This document shows positions 1 to 11,370 of a DNA stretch of 64,000 nucleotides, one piece after another. Each line of letters opens with the position of its first letter. Positions within the stretch are counted from its first letter, which is position 1. Position numbers and translations under genes: made by a program. Source of the DNA: Myotis daubentonii. Its lineage: Eukaryota; Chordata; Mammalia; Chiroptera; Vespertilionidae. Where the stretch lies: NCBI RefSeq assembly GCF_963259705.1, contig NC_081849.1, forward strand, positions 58,624,093 through 58,688,092. The letters run 5' to 3'. The notes under the pieces are model-generated. The model had not been told where the DNA came from, searched no databases, and saw only the letters and a list, made by a program, of their open reading frames with translations.

Positions 1-799
1 GCGGGGACAGCATGGAAAGGACATTGGTCCCGAAGCCAAGATGATCTGGGTTTTAACATACACAATATAACTGACTAGCTGAGTGACATTTGCAAATTGA
101 CTTTACAATTTTGATTCTGTTTCCCTGTCTGTCATCTCTCCTTTGTAAGGTGGTAGCGAAGGTAAAATGAAATATTTTATGTAAATCTTGAACATAATCT
201 TCTAGATGACATAGACAAATTGACTTTACTCTTTTTGTTTCATTTCCTCCTCTGTAATGTTTAGTCTGTAAGGTAGTAGGAAAGGTGAAATTAAATAATT
301 ATGCAAAACTAGAAACTATCCTTCTAGAAGGCATACTGTCTCTAGTAATTATTTGTTTGAATTAATTAAGGCACTTAGAATACTAGTTCTAATGAATATT
401 AGTTCCATAAGTTTCAGTTTTCAGGGTTCTATATCTAGATGATTTATGTGCTCACAATACTGAAGACCAGATTAAGTAACTTTGTTTGGGGGGGGGGGGG
501 GCGGTTCTAATTCACCACATATAAAATGTTAAGTGTGATTTTGTCAATTGATCTTTTCATGGCTTTTCCTAAGAGCATATGATTTCACTGGATGCAGTAG
601 CATGAATTGGCCACTAAGAGACTGATGGTTTGTCATAGAAAGAGCAGAACAGGATTTAATGCAATTATTGAGTGTGTGGTATATGTATCTCACTGTAACA
701 GAGTCAAGTCAATAGCATAATAAGCTGTTATGTTTTCAGAGATGGCAGAAGTGTAGTGATGGGATGAAACCTTAGATTTTTTATGTTAAAAACCCTCGG
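1..799. other. AT-rich sequence without a gene
   Basis: No open frame of note, splice-bounded exon or recognisable transposon end is seen. It contains a run of 14 G at 488-501, which can form G-rich secondary structure and is prone to length error in sequencing. Confidence 0.6.
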
Positions 800-1271
800 T
801 ATTGGAGTCCATGGCAGAGATTGCTAGCTGTCTACCAAAATCCATTCCCCTTGTTCCATGGGAATAAAACTGTAGCCGAGCACATAGCTAAGCAGCTGGG
901 CACTGTAATTCCCTCCCCACCCCCCACCCCCCACCCTTGAGGTAGGTGTGACCACTGACGAAGTTCTCATGAACAAGATGTGAGTGATAGGTCACTCCTG
1001 GATCTGTGCTTTGAGAAATTCATTTGTTACTCTCCTTGCTCCTTCCCCTTCTCTTGGCTGGAACCTTAGATGGTTTGGATCCAGCTTCAACTCTAAGGTG
1101 ACAAAAATGCTCTAGGAAATGTCAGGGCAAAAGGTGAAAAGAACATTGGTCTCAGAAGGCACTGCTAATCTAGAATGCTACACAAGAGAGAAATAAACTT
1201 TTCTGTTGTTTAAACCATTGCATTATTTGATTTCTTTGTTGTAGCAGCTTAATTTAAACCCAGACTGATAC
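800..1271 (+). repeat. Ancient LTR-like interspersed repeat (family uncertain)
   Basis: The 3' part (about 1185-1271) has an AATAAA signal in 'gagaaataaacttttctg', then a 'gtttaaaccattgcatt' stretch and a CAGACTGATACAG-like end. This architecture is common in old mammalian LTR-type repeats that end in ACTAATACA. The body is unique in this window and carries the C-tract at 911-936. Exact family and 5' edge are not resolved; an old non-LTR repeat is possible. Confidence 0.4.
911..936 (-). other. Predicted G-quadruplex (G-rich on minus strand)
   Basis: Five C-tracts of 3, 4, 6, 6 and 3 bases are separated by single T or A bases on the plus strand. The complement therefore has at least four G3+ tracts with 1-nt loops, the loop geometry that favours very stable parallel quadruplexes. 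The plus strand could form an i-motif. Confidence 0.7.
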
Positions 1272-2840
1272 AGAGTCCCACAGACTAGGAGTCAGGAATC
1301 ATTATCTGGCTTTTATGAATGGGAACTCCAAGGAATGATTACTCTCCCAATGTTCTAGAGCTGGTAATGACAGTGTCAGGTTACAAACTCAGATTGTCTG
1401 ACTCCGGAGCTCACAATCTTAACCAATACCAGCAGCAGCTAGCACAACGCCAGGAAACACTAGGCATTCAGTACATACTAGCAGTGTTACTAGTTCCCTT
1501 GGCAAACCCTAGTTGAGAACTTGTTACAGGTGAGACGTAGGGATCGTAGGGATCGTGTTGTGGCCCACACTGTCCTTTTCTTCAGGTCTAGCCGGTTAAT
1601 CGTGTGGCAGACACGACTGTGAAAACTAGCCATTACAGTGCAAATGTTGCATAGACATTGAAGAAGGGCATCACTGCGACAAAAAAAGAAAGAAATGTGG
1701 ATTGTTGAACCTTAGAATTGAGACTCTTATCAGAGAAATTGGGGAGGGTCCTCTTCCCCACTGGGTCCTGGGGGTGGGGTCTTTACGACAGCTCCAAAAA
1801 AATAATTGTCTAAGACTGGCAAGGAAGGATGCGTGATTTTTATTTGCGTGGAATTACATCCCTGGATTTCCAGAGTCCCATTTCCCTGAGTCCAGCCATA
1901 AAAGAAATGTTGCTGGGGTTTTAGTAAGAAAGCTAGGAGCAAAGCCAGTGTCCAGTTTCCGTTCCATGTTGCACGGGTTGAGTTCAGCACCAGGGTAGTC
2001 ACAGCCCATTCATCCATTGTGTGAAGCTGGGTCCGTGTTAGACTGCGTGGGAAAGAATTGAAGTATGCCATTTCCAGCCCCATGAAATGTGCATCCCTTT
2101 ATGCGATACTCCTTTATCTCTGCCTCCTATACATTTATCCTTGGTTTAAGCACCCATTTCCTTCAGGGTCTTTCTAATGAGACTGTATATATTTCCAACA
2201 AAAATATATTTTGCCAGTGACAGTTTCTTCACCTTACTTACATAGTTCCAGAAACCGCTCGTTCAAATTTAGATACTGTTTCTGATGAAATGTTTTGACA
2301 AAGTAATACCAGCTTGATACTATTTAAAATATTTTGACAGATGGGGAAATTGTTTCAGTCTGAGTGGAGCAATACTCTATTACAGTATTTTGCCACTGAG
2401 GAAAAAAAATTAATAGTAAAGGTGGCCTCTCTGTTCCCAAAATAACATCCTTCCATTCTCCCCAAGACAAGAAAGACCTCCATTCAGTCATAGATGACAA
2501 TATGTGTACCACGTATGTTAAGAATTCATGTAGTTTAAACAAGAGGGAACCTTTGAGGATTATTTCCAAACAGGGAACATGTATTGTTCCATAAGCAAGC
2601 GGAACCTGAAGAACTTTTAGGAATGTTTGTTGCTGTAGCACTTGATCGGAGCACTGTCTTGCTCTGGTGAGTGTGCTCTTTAATTAATGATGCTAAATCG
2701 CTAGGATTTAAAACCCGCTTGGTTGAAAAAGAAATCCTCAAACCCAGTGACTTTTATATCTTGAATATTTAGGCTGCTCTTGTAGGGATAAACCACAGGT
2801 AGTTCTTCTTTTCCTTACATTTAGCGACTGCATTGCGGAG
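1272..2840. other. Unique sequence, no gene supported
   Basis: A 117-codon minus-strand open frame spans 1730-2083, but it has no recognisable domain, signal or exon boundary. Short overlapping frames at 2324-2741 also look like chance. No transposon ends were recognised. Confidence 0.5.
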
Positions 2841-2849
2841 AGGACGGGG

Positions 2850-2995
2850 CAGTGGTCCTCAGTGGCCCAGGAGAGTCAGCATCGCCTGGGAAACTTGTAA
2901 GAAATGCAGACCTTCAGGCGTCACACCAGGCCTCCTGCACCAGACACTGGTGCAGTCCAGCCTGCTGGGTTCTAACTAGCCTTCCCCATCATTCT
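2850..2995 (+). repeat. MER5A-like hAT-Charlie relic
   Basis: Pieces such as 'gagagtcagcatcgcctggg', 'aaatgcagaccttcaggc' and the following pyrimidine-rich half follow the order of the old nonautonomous hAT repeat MER5A (TCAGCATCACCTGGGAAC...TTAGAAATGCAAATTCTCAGGC). It is diverged, as expected for an element shared across placental mammals. The SPIN copy begins about 40 bp downstream. Confidence 0.65.
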
Positions 2996-3035
2996 GCTCG
3001 CACTGTAGTCGGATAACTACACAGATAGACTAGAG

Positions 3036-3258
3036 CAGTGGTTCTCAACCTTCCTAATGCCGCGACCCTTTAATACAGTTCTTCATGTTGTGGTGACCCT
3101 CAATTTCATTGTAACAAATTGAACATAATTAAAGCATAGTGATTCATCACAAAAACAATATGTAATTATACATGTGTTTTCCGATGGTCGTAGGCGACCC
3201 CTGTGAAAGGGTCGTTCGACCCCCAAAGGGGTCGCGGCCCACAGGTTGAGAACAACTG
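3036..3258. mobile_element. SPIN-type nonautonomous hAT transposon
   Basis: The element opens with CAGTGGTTCTCAACC and closes with the inverted form GGTTGAGAACAACTG. It is bounded by a perfect 8-bp target duplication GACTAGAG (3028-3035 and 3259-3266), the duplication length of hAT transposition. The interior carries the SPIN signature: GGCGACCCCTGTGAAAGGG, CCCCAAAGGGGTCGC, and the AT-rich block around 'aaaacaatatgtaattata'. At 223 bp it has no transposase and would have been mobilised in trans. Low divergence from the remembered consensus suggests a mammal-age rather than placental-wide insertion. Confidence 0.9.
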
Positions 3259-3745
3259 GACTAGAGGCTTTCAAAGTATCCCACAGAGATTCTTCAAGGC
3301 CTGCCTTGTGGAAGGAGAAGGAATTGGTGGGGAAGGATCAGAAAGGTTTTCCAATACCCAACCTCCCCTCGTCCCCAAGGCCACTCCCCCACCTTCTTCA
3401 GCTAAGGGAGCCTTGGATTTCTATTTTACATATCACGGCATTTTAGATAGTGTCCTGCCACTAAACAGTGCATTGGAAACCACTGGGATGCATCTTTGGA
3501 AGCCTACAGTGGTGGCTCAGAAAGGCTTCTCAGGGTGACAGGTCTCTTACTGCTCATAGGATTCCAACCAAGTGGCTCTGGAACTGGTGAGTAAAGGAAG
3601 AATTGGTCCGCGTCTCAGCCACTGCTTTATAGTCACCAGACTCCCAAGGAACATTGTGCAAATCAGATGGGAGTTTTATTTTTCAAGTTATAATGAGGAG
3701 CATAAAAAGTGAAACTATACTCATGTTTAACTACTCCCATTTTTT

Positions 3746-3915
3746 GATTGATTGCTTGATTTGCGAGAGAAAGGGAGAGAGGAAAACATCAACGTGGTGT
3801 CCCACTCACTTATGTACTCATTGGTTGATTCTTGTTTGTGCCCTGAAAAGAGATAAAATCTGCAGCCTTCGCCTATTTGGACGATAATTGAACCAACTGA
3901 GCTACCAAGCCAGGG
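3746..3915 (-). mobile_element. Old Ves-related tRNA SINE
   Basis: Reading the minus strand, a head 'gccctggcttggtagctcag' is followed by a degenerate B box, 'gggcacaaacaagaatcaac', and a tail ending near 'caaatcaagcaatcaatc'. Flanking near-duplicates are CTACTCCCATTTTT (3731-3744) and CTCCTCCCATTTCT (3916-3929), matching at 12 of 14 positions. It is the more diverged SINE type also seen at 27998, with an AACATCAACGTG-type body. Confidence 0.8.
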
Positions 3916-4134
3916 CTCCTCCCATTTCTTCTTACTGTGCACAAGCTAACGTATACTAGTAGAGTTGGGGGTATCCTTGTCCAGTGATTGGATCACTGGT
4001 GAAACCCATTCAGCTGCCTGCCTTCTGCTTTTGCTGCAGATGAGATGCAGAATGAATGATGGATCTTTCATTTGCATAGAATCAGGGGAAAGGGAAGTTA
4101 TTTTCTACACATCATCATGAACCTGTATGATCCT

Positions 4135-4136
<2 letters not shown>

Positions 4137-4177
<41 letters not shown>
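4137..4177. repeat. (AC)n microsatellite
   Basis: About 20 uninterrupted AC dinucleotides. Likely length-polymorphic and able to adopt Z-DNA. Confidence 0.95.
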
Positions 4178-4179
<2 letters not shown>

Positions 4180-4457
4180 AGTTTATTGTTTACAGAGTGC
4201 TGAGGGTCCCTACACTCAGTGTCTCTCTTATCTGAACCATGGTATATAAATCTACTATATTACTTCTTTCTATTTTCTGCTTTAAAAATATTTCAAGTAA
4301 TCATTGTCACTTATTTCTGTAGATATTTTAATATCATTAAACTTGAATAAGATCTTCATTTTATAAAAATTTTTTTGCTTGCATTAATTACATATATTTC
4401 TTGCTTACTTCTCTGAGTCCTGTAAATGATGATGATGACAACAAAAATAGGTTATCC

Positions 4458-4706
4458 GCCCTAACCGGTTTGGCTCAGTGGATAGAGCGTCGGCCTGCGG
4501 ACTGAAGGGTCACAGGTTCGATTCTGGTCAAGGGCATGTACCTTGGTTATGGGCACATCCCCAGTAGGGGGTGTGCAGGAGGCAGCTGATCAATGTTTCT
4601 CTCTCATCGATGTTTCTAATTCTCTGTCCCTCTCCCTTCCTCTCTGTAAAAAAAATCAATAAAATATATTTTTAAAAAAAAGTTGCCAGAAGTTCTCATC
4701 ACAAGG
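4458..4706 (+). mobile_element. Ves SINE with probable 3' transduction
   Basis: A full-length Ves copy: 'gccctaaccggtttggctca' head with A box TGGCTCAGTGG, B box GGTTCGATTCT, CT-rich 3' part and AATAAAATATATTT tail ending in A-run by 4681. The exact 15-bp duplication AAAAATAGGTTATCC lies at 4443-4457 and again at 4710-4724. That places about 25 bp of non-SINE sequence (4682-4706) plus a second A-run inside the inserted unit, as expected if RNA polymerase III read through into the source locus flank before a second oligo-A. Confidence 0.85.
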
Positions 4707-4734
4707 AAAAAAAATAGGTTATCCTTATTATAAC

Positions 4735-4860
4735 AAAGATCACAAAGGTAACATTGAAAGTGCTTACTAAGCACTAGGCAGTGTACTAAATACGTGGTAT
4801 TTATTAATACATATTTCCCCCTCATAGTCAACCTATAACAGAGGCTTTTAAGCTTTTGAC
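4735..4860 (+). repeat. MIR-like fragment
   Basis: 'tgcttactaagcactaggca' followed by 'gtgtactaaatacgtggtat' resembles the MIR core (CTATGTGCCAGGCACTGTGCTAAGCGC...). It is short and diverged. Confidence 0.5.
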
Positions 4861-5084
4861 CCACAATGAAAAGTTGAGACTTAATACTAGTACATAAATA
4901 TTCCCTTTATGTGAATGGAAAAAATTCATGATCAACTTAAAATTCATATTTTTTCTACTGTATTCCATTTTATTCTGTTTCATTCAATTAAAGACATGCC
5001 TATTGTGACTGAGCAAATTGATTCTATTCCTCACAATAATGGGTTGCAACCTGCACAATGAAAGGTTGTTCTATCAGATTAGGT

Positions 5085-5225
5085 ATTATTATTATTATTA
5101 TCCATATGTTACAGATAAGAGAATAGGCCTACACAGGTTATGTGAACTGCCCACGTTCACTTAGTAAGTGACAAAACAGGGTTCTAACTTAGTCTCTCTC
5201 CAACACCCTCACTCATAGCACTGGG
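5085..5225 (+). repeat. MIR SINE relic
   Basis: 'tatgttacagataagagaat' then 'gtgaactgcccacgttcact' and 'tagtaagtgacaaaacaggg' follow the MIR order ACAGATGAGGAAACTG, TAACTTGCCCAAGGTCAC, TAGTAAGTGGCAGAGC. It is an old tRNA-derived SINE shared by mammals. Confidence 0.75.
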
Positions 5226-5229
5226 TTCT

Positions 5230-5945
5230 GTCTTGCCTACTCACAACCTTCTGACCTTGACCTACTGTCAAGGAGGACTGTATTAAAAGGGGAATTTTTC
5301 TCTCAAGTATGGGGGCAGTGTGGTGTTGGCCTCAGAATTCCTAAGTGGAAGGGTTTAGAGATGAAGAGTGGACATTGGCTAAAGAGACTAACACCTCTTT
5401 TTTTTTAAAAAAAAAAAAAATTCAGAACATGTGCTTATATTGGGAAGCTTTTGTAAGGAGGCCGATGGAGATTAATGTGGAAGGGAAATGTCTATTGCCA
5501 CCAAACCACCTTCTGTGTGTTACCAGGGGAAATCTACTTTGAGCAATCCAAAGAACAGCAAGTGGAAACGATGTTTACCCAAAGTTAAAACAGTCTTTGT
5601 TATGTGGAACTTTCTGGTGAGTGGGGAGAAGAAGCAGTGGGAATCCTTTGGAAACTGTAGGGCTTTCTATCCTGACTCCTTGTAAGGCAGATAGTTAGGT
5701 GGGAAGAAGTGCTGACTACTGGGCTGGCTACTTTTGGACACTGGCATTAGCCTCTCCTTGATGCTGTTAAATATGATTTTCAAATATGGATTAGACATCC
5801 AGATACAAAACTCAAAGACAGACAAGCCATAAAGTGAAAGTTTCTATCTCTTCTGCCTTTCCCTTGGTTGTCCCTCTCCTCTCTCCAGAATCAGTCCAGC
5901 TACCCGTTTGTTGTGTAGATCTCCTGCATGTTGGGATCAGTGCGT
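5230..5945. other. Unique sequence, no gene supported
   Basis: It includes an 8T/16A junction near 5399-5421 (a T-run running directly into an A-run), which makes a small AT palindrome. Short open frames here share no domain or coding bias. Confidence 0.5.
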
Positions 5946-5949
5946 GTGT

Positions 5950-6195
5950 ATTAAATAGGAACATATTATAACTCATTTTCTGTGCCTTGTTGTGTTTTCC
6001 CCTTACAGTACTACTTATAGTTTGTTGCATATATTTAAGTACCTTCCTGCCTCCTTTTTTCGTGGCTACCTAGTATTTCATTGTATGGATTTTCTAAAAT
6101 TCCTTTAACAGGTCTTCTGTGAACAGACATTATGGAATTTCTAACTTTTGTAAGCCTGATTATTTTACGAGCAAATTGCCCTTGGGGCTCTGAGT
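5950..6195 (-). mobile_element. Ancient L1 3' UTR fragment (antisense)
   Basis: 'cctagtatttcattgtatgg' then 'ggtcttctgtgaacagacat' is the reverse complement of the old L1M 3' region, where similar sequence reads in tandem with 'tggacatttgggttg' on the opposite strand. It has no coding capacity left. Confidence 0.55.
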
Positions 6196-8735
6196 CCTTT
6201 GTGTGGTCTTTTGATTCTCAGCAGAAACTTCTCAGCCCTGAGTCTTGAGCAGGAACTGATAAAGATCAGACTGTTATATTAGGTCAGGAAGTCGCTTGAT
6301 CTCAATTTTCTCCAGAGCCTATTTTTAGCTTCTGAACACTAATCATGGTAAGAAGTCTTTCTATCTCTTAGCAGATTAAAATATTCCCCTTAAAAAGGTC
6401 CAAGAAACATGAGTTGGTAACAGTTTTATAAGTTGGTTAGGGACATTGAGTATTTATTTTTAGAAGGACAAAATGTTTGTTCTGTGAAAGTTCTATCTCT
6501 TTTATTCTTCATAGCCATTAAAAGTTTTTCAGATTTATTTTACTATAATTCATGGAGATTTGGAAAATTAAATGGAAGGTATATATTTCCTTAAATGCAT
6601 AGTTACCTATTACTTCTTTGTTCTATTCTTTGAAGACAATTATGGGAACTGTTCAGTTTTAACAAAGAAAACATTCATTTACTCTCTGCATTTTCTGTCA
6701 TTTATGCATTTTTAGATCATTTTAGCCAATTTCAGGGAAAATATCAAATATCGGTGAGTGATAATTACATCAGAAATTGAACAGCAAGGCAATCAAATAG
6801 AAAGTTGGTAGAAGTATGTGGGTAAGTGATTTGGTCCATCTATGTTTTTCTGACTCAATTATATCCATATCAACTCAGAGATAACAAAATTGGCACTATG
6901 TAACCCATAATCTGAAGAAAACAATGCTGTAAATCCTTTGAGAAGTGATTTTAGAATTTAATATTTTCCTGTCTGGAGATTTATGACCTGACACTGAAAA
7001 TTATTAAGGCTCAGATCCAAATACTTTGTTCATTTCCACTTGCTCAGCATTTAGTAAAAAACTGGAACACGCTAACCAGATATTGGTTAGCCAAGCCTTG
7101 GACTCAAGATTTGATATCCTTGTCACCATGTGTGAACGTTGGAATATTTGGATTTTAATATATGCAAATGCTTTTCTAATGTGTAATGTGTTAGGTGAAA
7201 AATTATTACACATGCCATCAATTTAATTTAAAATGCTTCTCCTGAATATTTTATAAGTCCCTGGAATAACAACATACCCTTAATGAGCATTAGAAAGTTA
7301 TGCTTTCTTGTCTTGCTAAATCATGTGGTCTCCATTATACTTAATACACTGCCTCAATTTATTCTTTTGTGCTAGGAATTTTATGTTAAAATGGAAAATA
7401 ATCAACCATCCAAGTTGTTCTGCAATCACATTCACTTGGGAAATTTCATTTAGAGATATTTGATACATTTTTGGAGGAGTTTTAGGGATCTAAATCGGTT
7501 CTTTTATATCTGTAATTTGGTTATATATAAAGTTAAAGTTAATCTAAGTGGACAGAATCAATATTCTTCTAAATTTAATTATATGGCCAGCATCCAAGTA
7601 AGAAATTATTCTTTTTTGTATCCTCCCTGTCCCTTTTCTTACAGGGTAAAAGAATTCCTTTGCCAAAGTATGTTGGACAGTTCCCTGGTGACAGGTTCTA
7701 TAGAAACCCATTGCTGTGCTGGTAGCAACATGAGACAGAGGGGAGGGGAGTGTGGATGAGGAAGCCATTGTGTTTTGGAGATAGTAATATGCCTGCCCTA
7801 TCGTCACATCACAGCCCAGCCAAGGGGACAATGTTTCATTGGAAATCGATCTTCAGTAACTATTTCTAAACCAAAGTTATTAAAGAAGATGGTATTTCAG
7901 GCTGAAGCATTCTGGGACAGAAGGACAGGAATAGTGAGGAAATAAATTATAAGTTAGACTGGACTTGCTGTTTGAAGATCCTACTATTTATAGTTACGTT
8001 TGTTGTGGGATGCCTGGAAATGTGGCAATAAATTGAAGCTGAGATTTTATTTCAGGTAATAACTTTTATGTTTATGTCCCTGGGAACATCAGTAAAACAG
8101 TCCAAGGGAGGATTAGAAGAGCTGGATTGTACAGCCATCGGTCTTTGTGTTCGGTGCCATAAACTGGTTTTTATGTTGTTGAGGAGTAAGTTGCTTACAA
8201 TGTTTTAAGAAGGAGATTTGACTGTAGCTCCATGAAACAACTAGGTTGAGTTGTTGTGGTTGACACTATAGAAATTACTGATGGGCAAATGCAATTTTGG
8301 CAATAAACTTAAAATAAGTTTAGTAATATATAAGCTACATGAATTATTTCTAACTTTGTGCCTGTCTTTTAAAAAATAAATGGGTTATGAAATTTGTATT
8401 ATTAATGCAGGTTTTAATTCTTCATTTTGTGTCATCACAGATAAATATGTGTTTAGCCGCTACTATGGAGAAGACACATTGGAAGATGCATGGGGACATT
8501 AGAAAGGACTTTGTCCTCAGTAGGTCTAAGCAATCTGGTTGAAAAAAATCCTGGTAAAAGTACAGGAAATAAAAGTAACCATAACCCCATATAGGTTATG
8601 GTCTTATTATAGGTGTTATGCAGAGTATCCACATATAGATCATTTGTCTAAACTCCCAGGATAAAGGAAACAAATTCCTTTTTATAAGACTAGCGAAGAC
8701 AGAAGAAATCAACATTTTTTGGGTTCTGTTTCATG
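6196..8735. other. AT-rich unique sequence
   Basis: About 2.5 kb with no recognised transposon ends, exon or CpG cluster. Open frames between 7004 and 7831 overlap on both strands and show no codon bias. Confidence 0.5.
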
Positions 8736-8739
8736 TACC

Positions 8740-9005
8740 TTCTTAAAGAACAAGAATTGATTGAGCACTTGAGCTATCAGCACTGTTCTGTGTGCTCTGC
8801 ATCCATGAGTCCCTCTAATCCTGACATCTTGTGAGATGGGTACTGTGATTGTTATTCCCTTGGAGCAGATAAAGGAACTGGGGCAAAGGATGATTCATTA
8901 GTTGCTCAAGGTCACGGAGCTCATAACTGAGGGAGCTGTGTTAGGAAATAGGAAAACAGCCAGCCTGAGGGACTTCGCAGTCAACACTCTTAACCACTAG
9001 GCTTT
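8740..9005 (+). repeat. MIR SINE relic
   Basis: It reads in MIR order: 'gagcacttgagctatcagca', 'ctctaatcctgacatcttgt', 'gagcagataaaggaactggg', 'gctcaaggtcacggagctca' and 'ctcttaaccactaggctt'. It is nearly full length and diverged. Confidence 0.8.
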
Positions 9006-9562
9006 CTACCGTCTCATTTTGCTTATGAGTTAACACCTCTCTTTCAAGCTCAACAGATGTCCAATCTGCCCTAGTCAAATACATACCATAAGCTAGGATC
9101 AGACACTTGAAATTTATTCCTGTAAAAATGATGATATGCTATTTGGATGCAGATGTTCACGGCCCTTCTCATTGGGAAGTAATGTGTTGTATCCCCATCA
9201 GTATGGAGCCCTGCTTGGAATAAGACTCCATTTAAAAAATCAGCCATTTTAAAATGTTCCTGTGTGTGAAATAGAGAACGAAAGATGAGATTGGGGAACT
9301 TCGTGTCATGTTTTTACTTCTGATAGCCAGATTTTCTTGATGAAAGCAATAATGGGTCATGGATTTCTAATTATTAAAAAAGTAACATCCTCTTTTGAGA
9401 GCTTTGCTCTTGATATAATTTTAATAAGGAAGAGGTGAAAGCAAGTATGCTGGACTTTTGTCTGATCAACTTGGATCTTAAAACAGACTTTGGAATACAT
9501 GAGAAGACAAACTGTGTATGAATACCTAGTGTCTAACATTTAGGAATAAAAAAGGAGAATCT

Positions 9563-9757
9563 GCCCAGCTAGAGTGGCTCAGTTGGTTGAGCATCATCCA
9601 ATGCACGGAGAGGTTACTGGTTCAATTCCTAGTCAGGGGCACATTGGTGGTGGTGGTGGTGGGCAGTTGATTGATGTTTCTCTCTTGCATTGATGTTCCT
9701 CTCTCTTTCTCTCTCTCTCCCTCTCTCTAAGCATGACCTCATGTGAAAATTTAAAAA
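9563..9757 (+). mobile_element. Ves-type SINE (diverged)
   Basis: Head 'gcccagctagagtggctcag', B box variant GGTTCAATTCC and CT-rich 3' part with TTGATGTTTCTCTCTTGC. It has gained a (GGT)n run at about 9646-9661. Flanks AAAAAAGGAGAATCTG and AAAAAAGGAAGAACC form an imperfect target duplication. Confidence 0.85.
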
Positions 9758-9759
9758 AG

Positions 9760-10885
9760 GAAGAACCTCTGACTTGCATTTCTCTTTCCCAAACATGGGC
9801 TTAGTAATTGGCTGCAGTTTGTCACTGATAACACGCTGCCTTGGTGCTGAATATGTTTTGCCTGACAGCTACTGAATCAACCGCTCACAAAAAGCAATGG
9901 AGAGACAGGCGAAAGCCCCTGGCAACCTGTGGAATTGCTGTTAAGGGCGATAGGACTTTCTACTTTGGGGAAAATTGATGGCGTAAGGCTCCACGCTGTG
10001 TCTCATGTCTTTTCATTAAACTGCTTTTGTGCTGCCGGGGTTTCTTCATGAATTTTATTGTTCTGTCTTGCACACATGGTCCAGTATAAAAGGCCTTGGA
10101 AGTGGATGGTTCTACTGAAAAAATTTGCCTGTAAAAACAGAGATAGGGAAAGAGGCCTGCCCTAGTTATGCCCCAGAAAATATGACAATAAGCCATCAGG
10201 AAGAGCTCTTTCTGATCTTGTATTTTCTGATGACATGTGCTCCCTGTCGACACAGAGTGGGAGTAGCGGGGAAAAGCTCCATGTCAGGCCCCGCTCCATC
10301 CCAACGCCCTGGCCTCCGAGGGAGGTTGTAGAATGGAATTCTTTTCTATATACACCTGCTGGGTACGCCAGCAACTTTGGGATCAGAGCCCTTCCTGAAA
10401 TAAGGGAGAATTGCAAAAGGACTATAATTCAGGACTAGGGATTAATGGAAGGGTTACATGTTGTGTGTTGTCATCCAATGGAAAATGCTAAGTAAACGTC
10501 CGAGCTTTTTTAAGGATTAAGTGTTTTCCCCACATATCGGTTCAGCAACCACACCTCATACTTGCATTTTCAGTAACAAGTGGAATGTCAGTGGTGTTGA
10601 TCGCAGTGGGTTTCTCTTCAGACAGCACAAAACATGAATTACTTTAGTCATTCCCAGAGTCACCTGTGGGGATGGTGAACATATTCAGAATTCTCCATTT
10701 CTACCACATTTATTACAAAAAGATATTTACTGGGGAGGGTCCTAAGCATCTGGATTTTTAAACTCTCTACCTTGACTTAAATCGGTTCATTGGATTAGCA
10801 TGTTGTAGGTACCTAATACTAACTGCTATCATGAGAAAAGATTTTCTTGAGAGATGAAAGCAGTGAAATATTGTAGACAAGGGCT
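9760..10885. other. Unique sequence, no gene supported
   Basis: A moderately GC segment at 10190-10340 produces overlapping frames on both strands, none with a recognisable domain. No transposon ends seen. Confidence 0.45.
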
Positions 10886-10887
10886 TT

Positions 10888-11000
10888 GGTTTTCAAAAGA
10901 TCAGGGTTTATAATGTGGTACTGTCACTTACTAGTTGTATGAAATCTCTCTTTTCTGCACTTTCCTCATTTGATAGGTGGGGACAATGCCACTTACATAA
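10888..11000 (-). repeat. MIR relic (antisense)
   Basis: 'ggtactgtcacttactagtt' then 'gcactttcctcatttgatag' matches the reverse-complement MIR order (GCCACTTACTAGCTGTGTGACC...CAGTTTCCTCATCTG). Confidence 0.65.
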
Positions 11001-11039
11001 CAGGGGGTGGAGAAGGTCACATGTAAAAATATATGCGAG

Positions 11040-11215
11040 GAGTATAGTGTCACACCTTGGCTACTCAAAGTCTGGACCTCAGGTCAGCAGCAGTCAGCAT
11101 CACACCAGGAGATGTTAGAAATGCAGAACCTCAGGCCCTTCCCAGAAACTCCTCAATCAGAACCTCTGCTGGGGGTGGGAAGGCGGAGATTCCAGTGTCC
11201 ATTAAAGTGTGGCAA
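11040..11215 (+). repeat. MER5A-like hAT-Charlie relic
   Basis: 'ctactcaaagtctggacctc', 'agcagcagtcagcatcacac', 'gttagaaatgcagaacctca' and 'aatcagaacctctgctgggg' follow the MER5A consensus order closely. It is a nonautonomous element without coding sequence. Confidence 0.85.
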
Positions 11216-11348
11216 GTGCTGATATAGACAAAGACGAAATGTTTGTTAGCAGTGTGTGTGATAACTGTTGGGTGCTTTACAGTTCTGAGCTGAGAACTTT
11301 AATAACATCTGACAGTTGAAACAGAAACATTTTTATGCTATTTCTGTG

Positions 11349-11370
11349 TTTGTGTGTGTGTGTGTGTGTG
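11349..11370. repeat. (TG)n microsatellite
   Basis: Eleven TG units in a row. Confidence 0.9.

Noticed and set aside
1730..2083. 117-codon minus-strand open frame with several N-glycosylation-like sites
   Set aside because: No family, signal peptide or exon boundary recognised; length is within chance for a 64-kb window.
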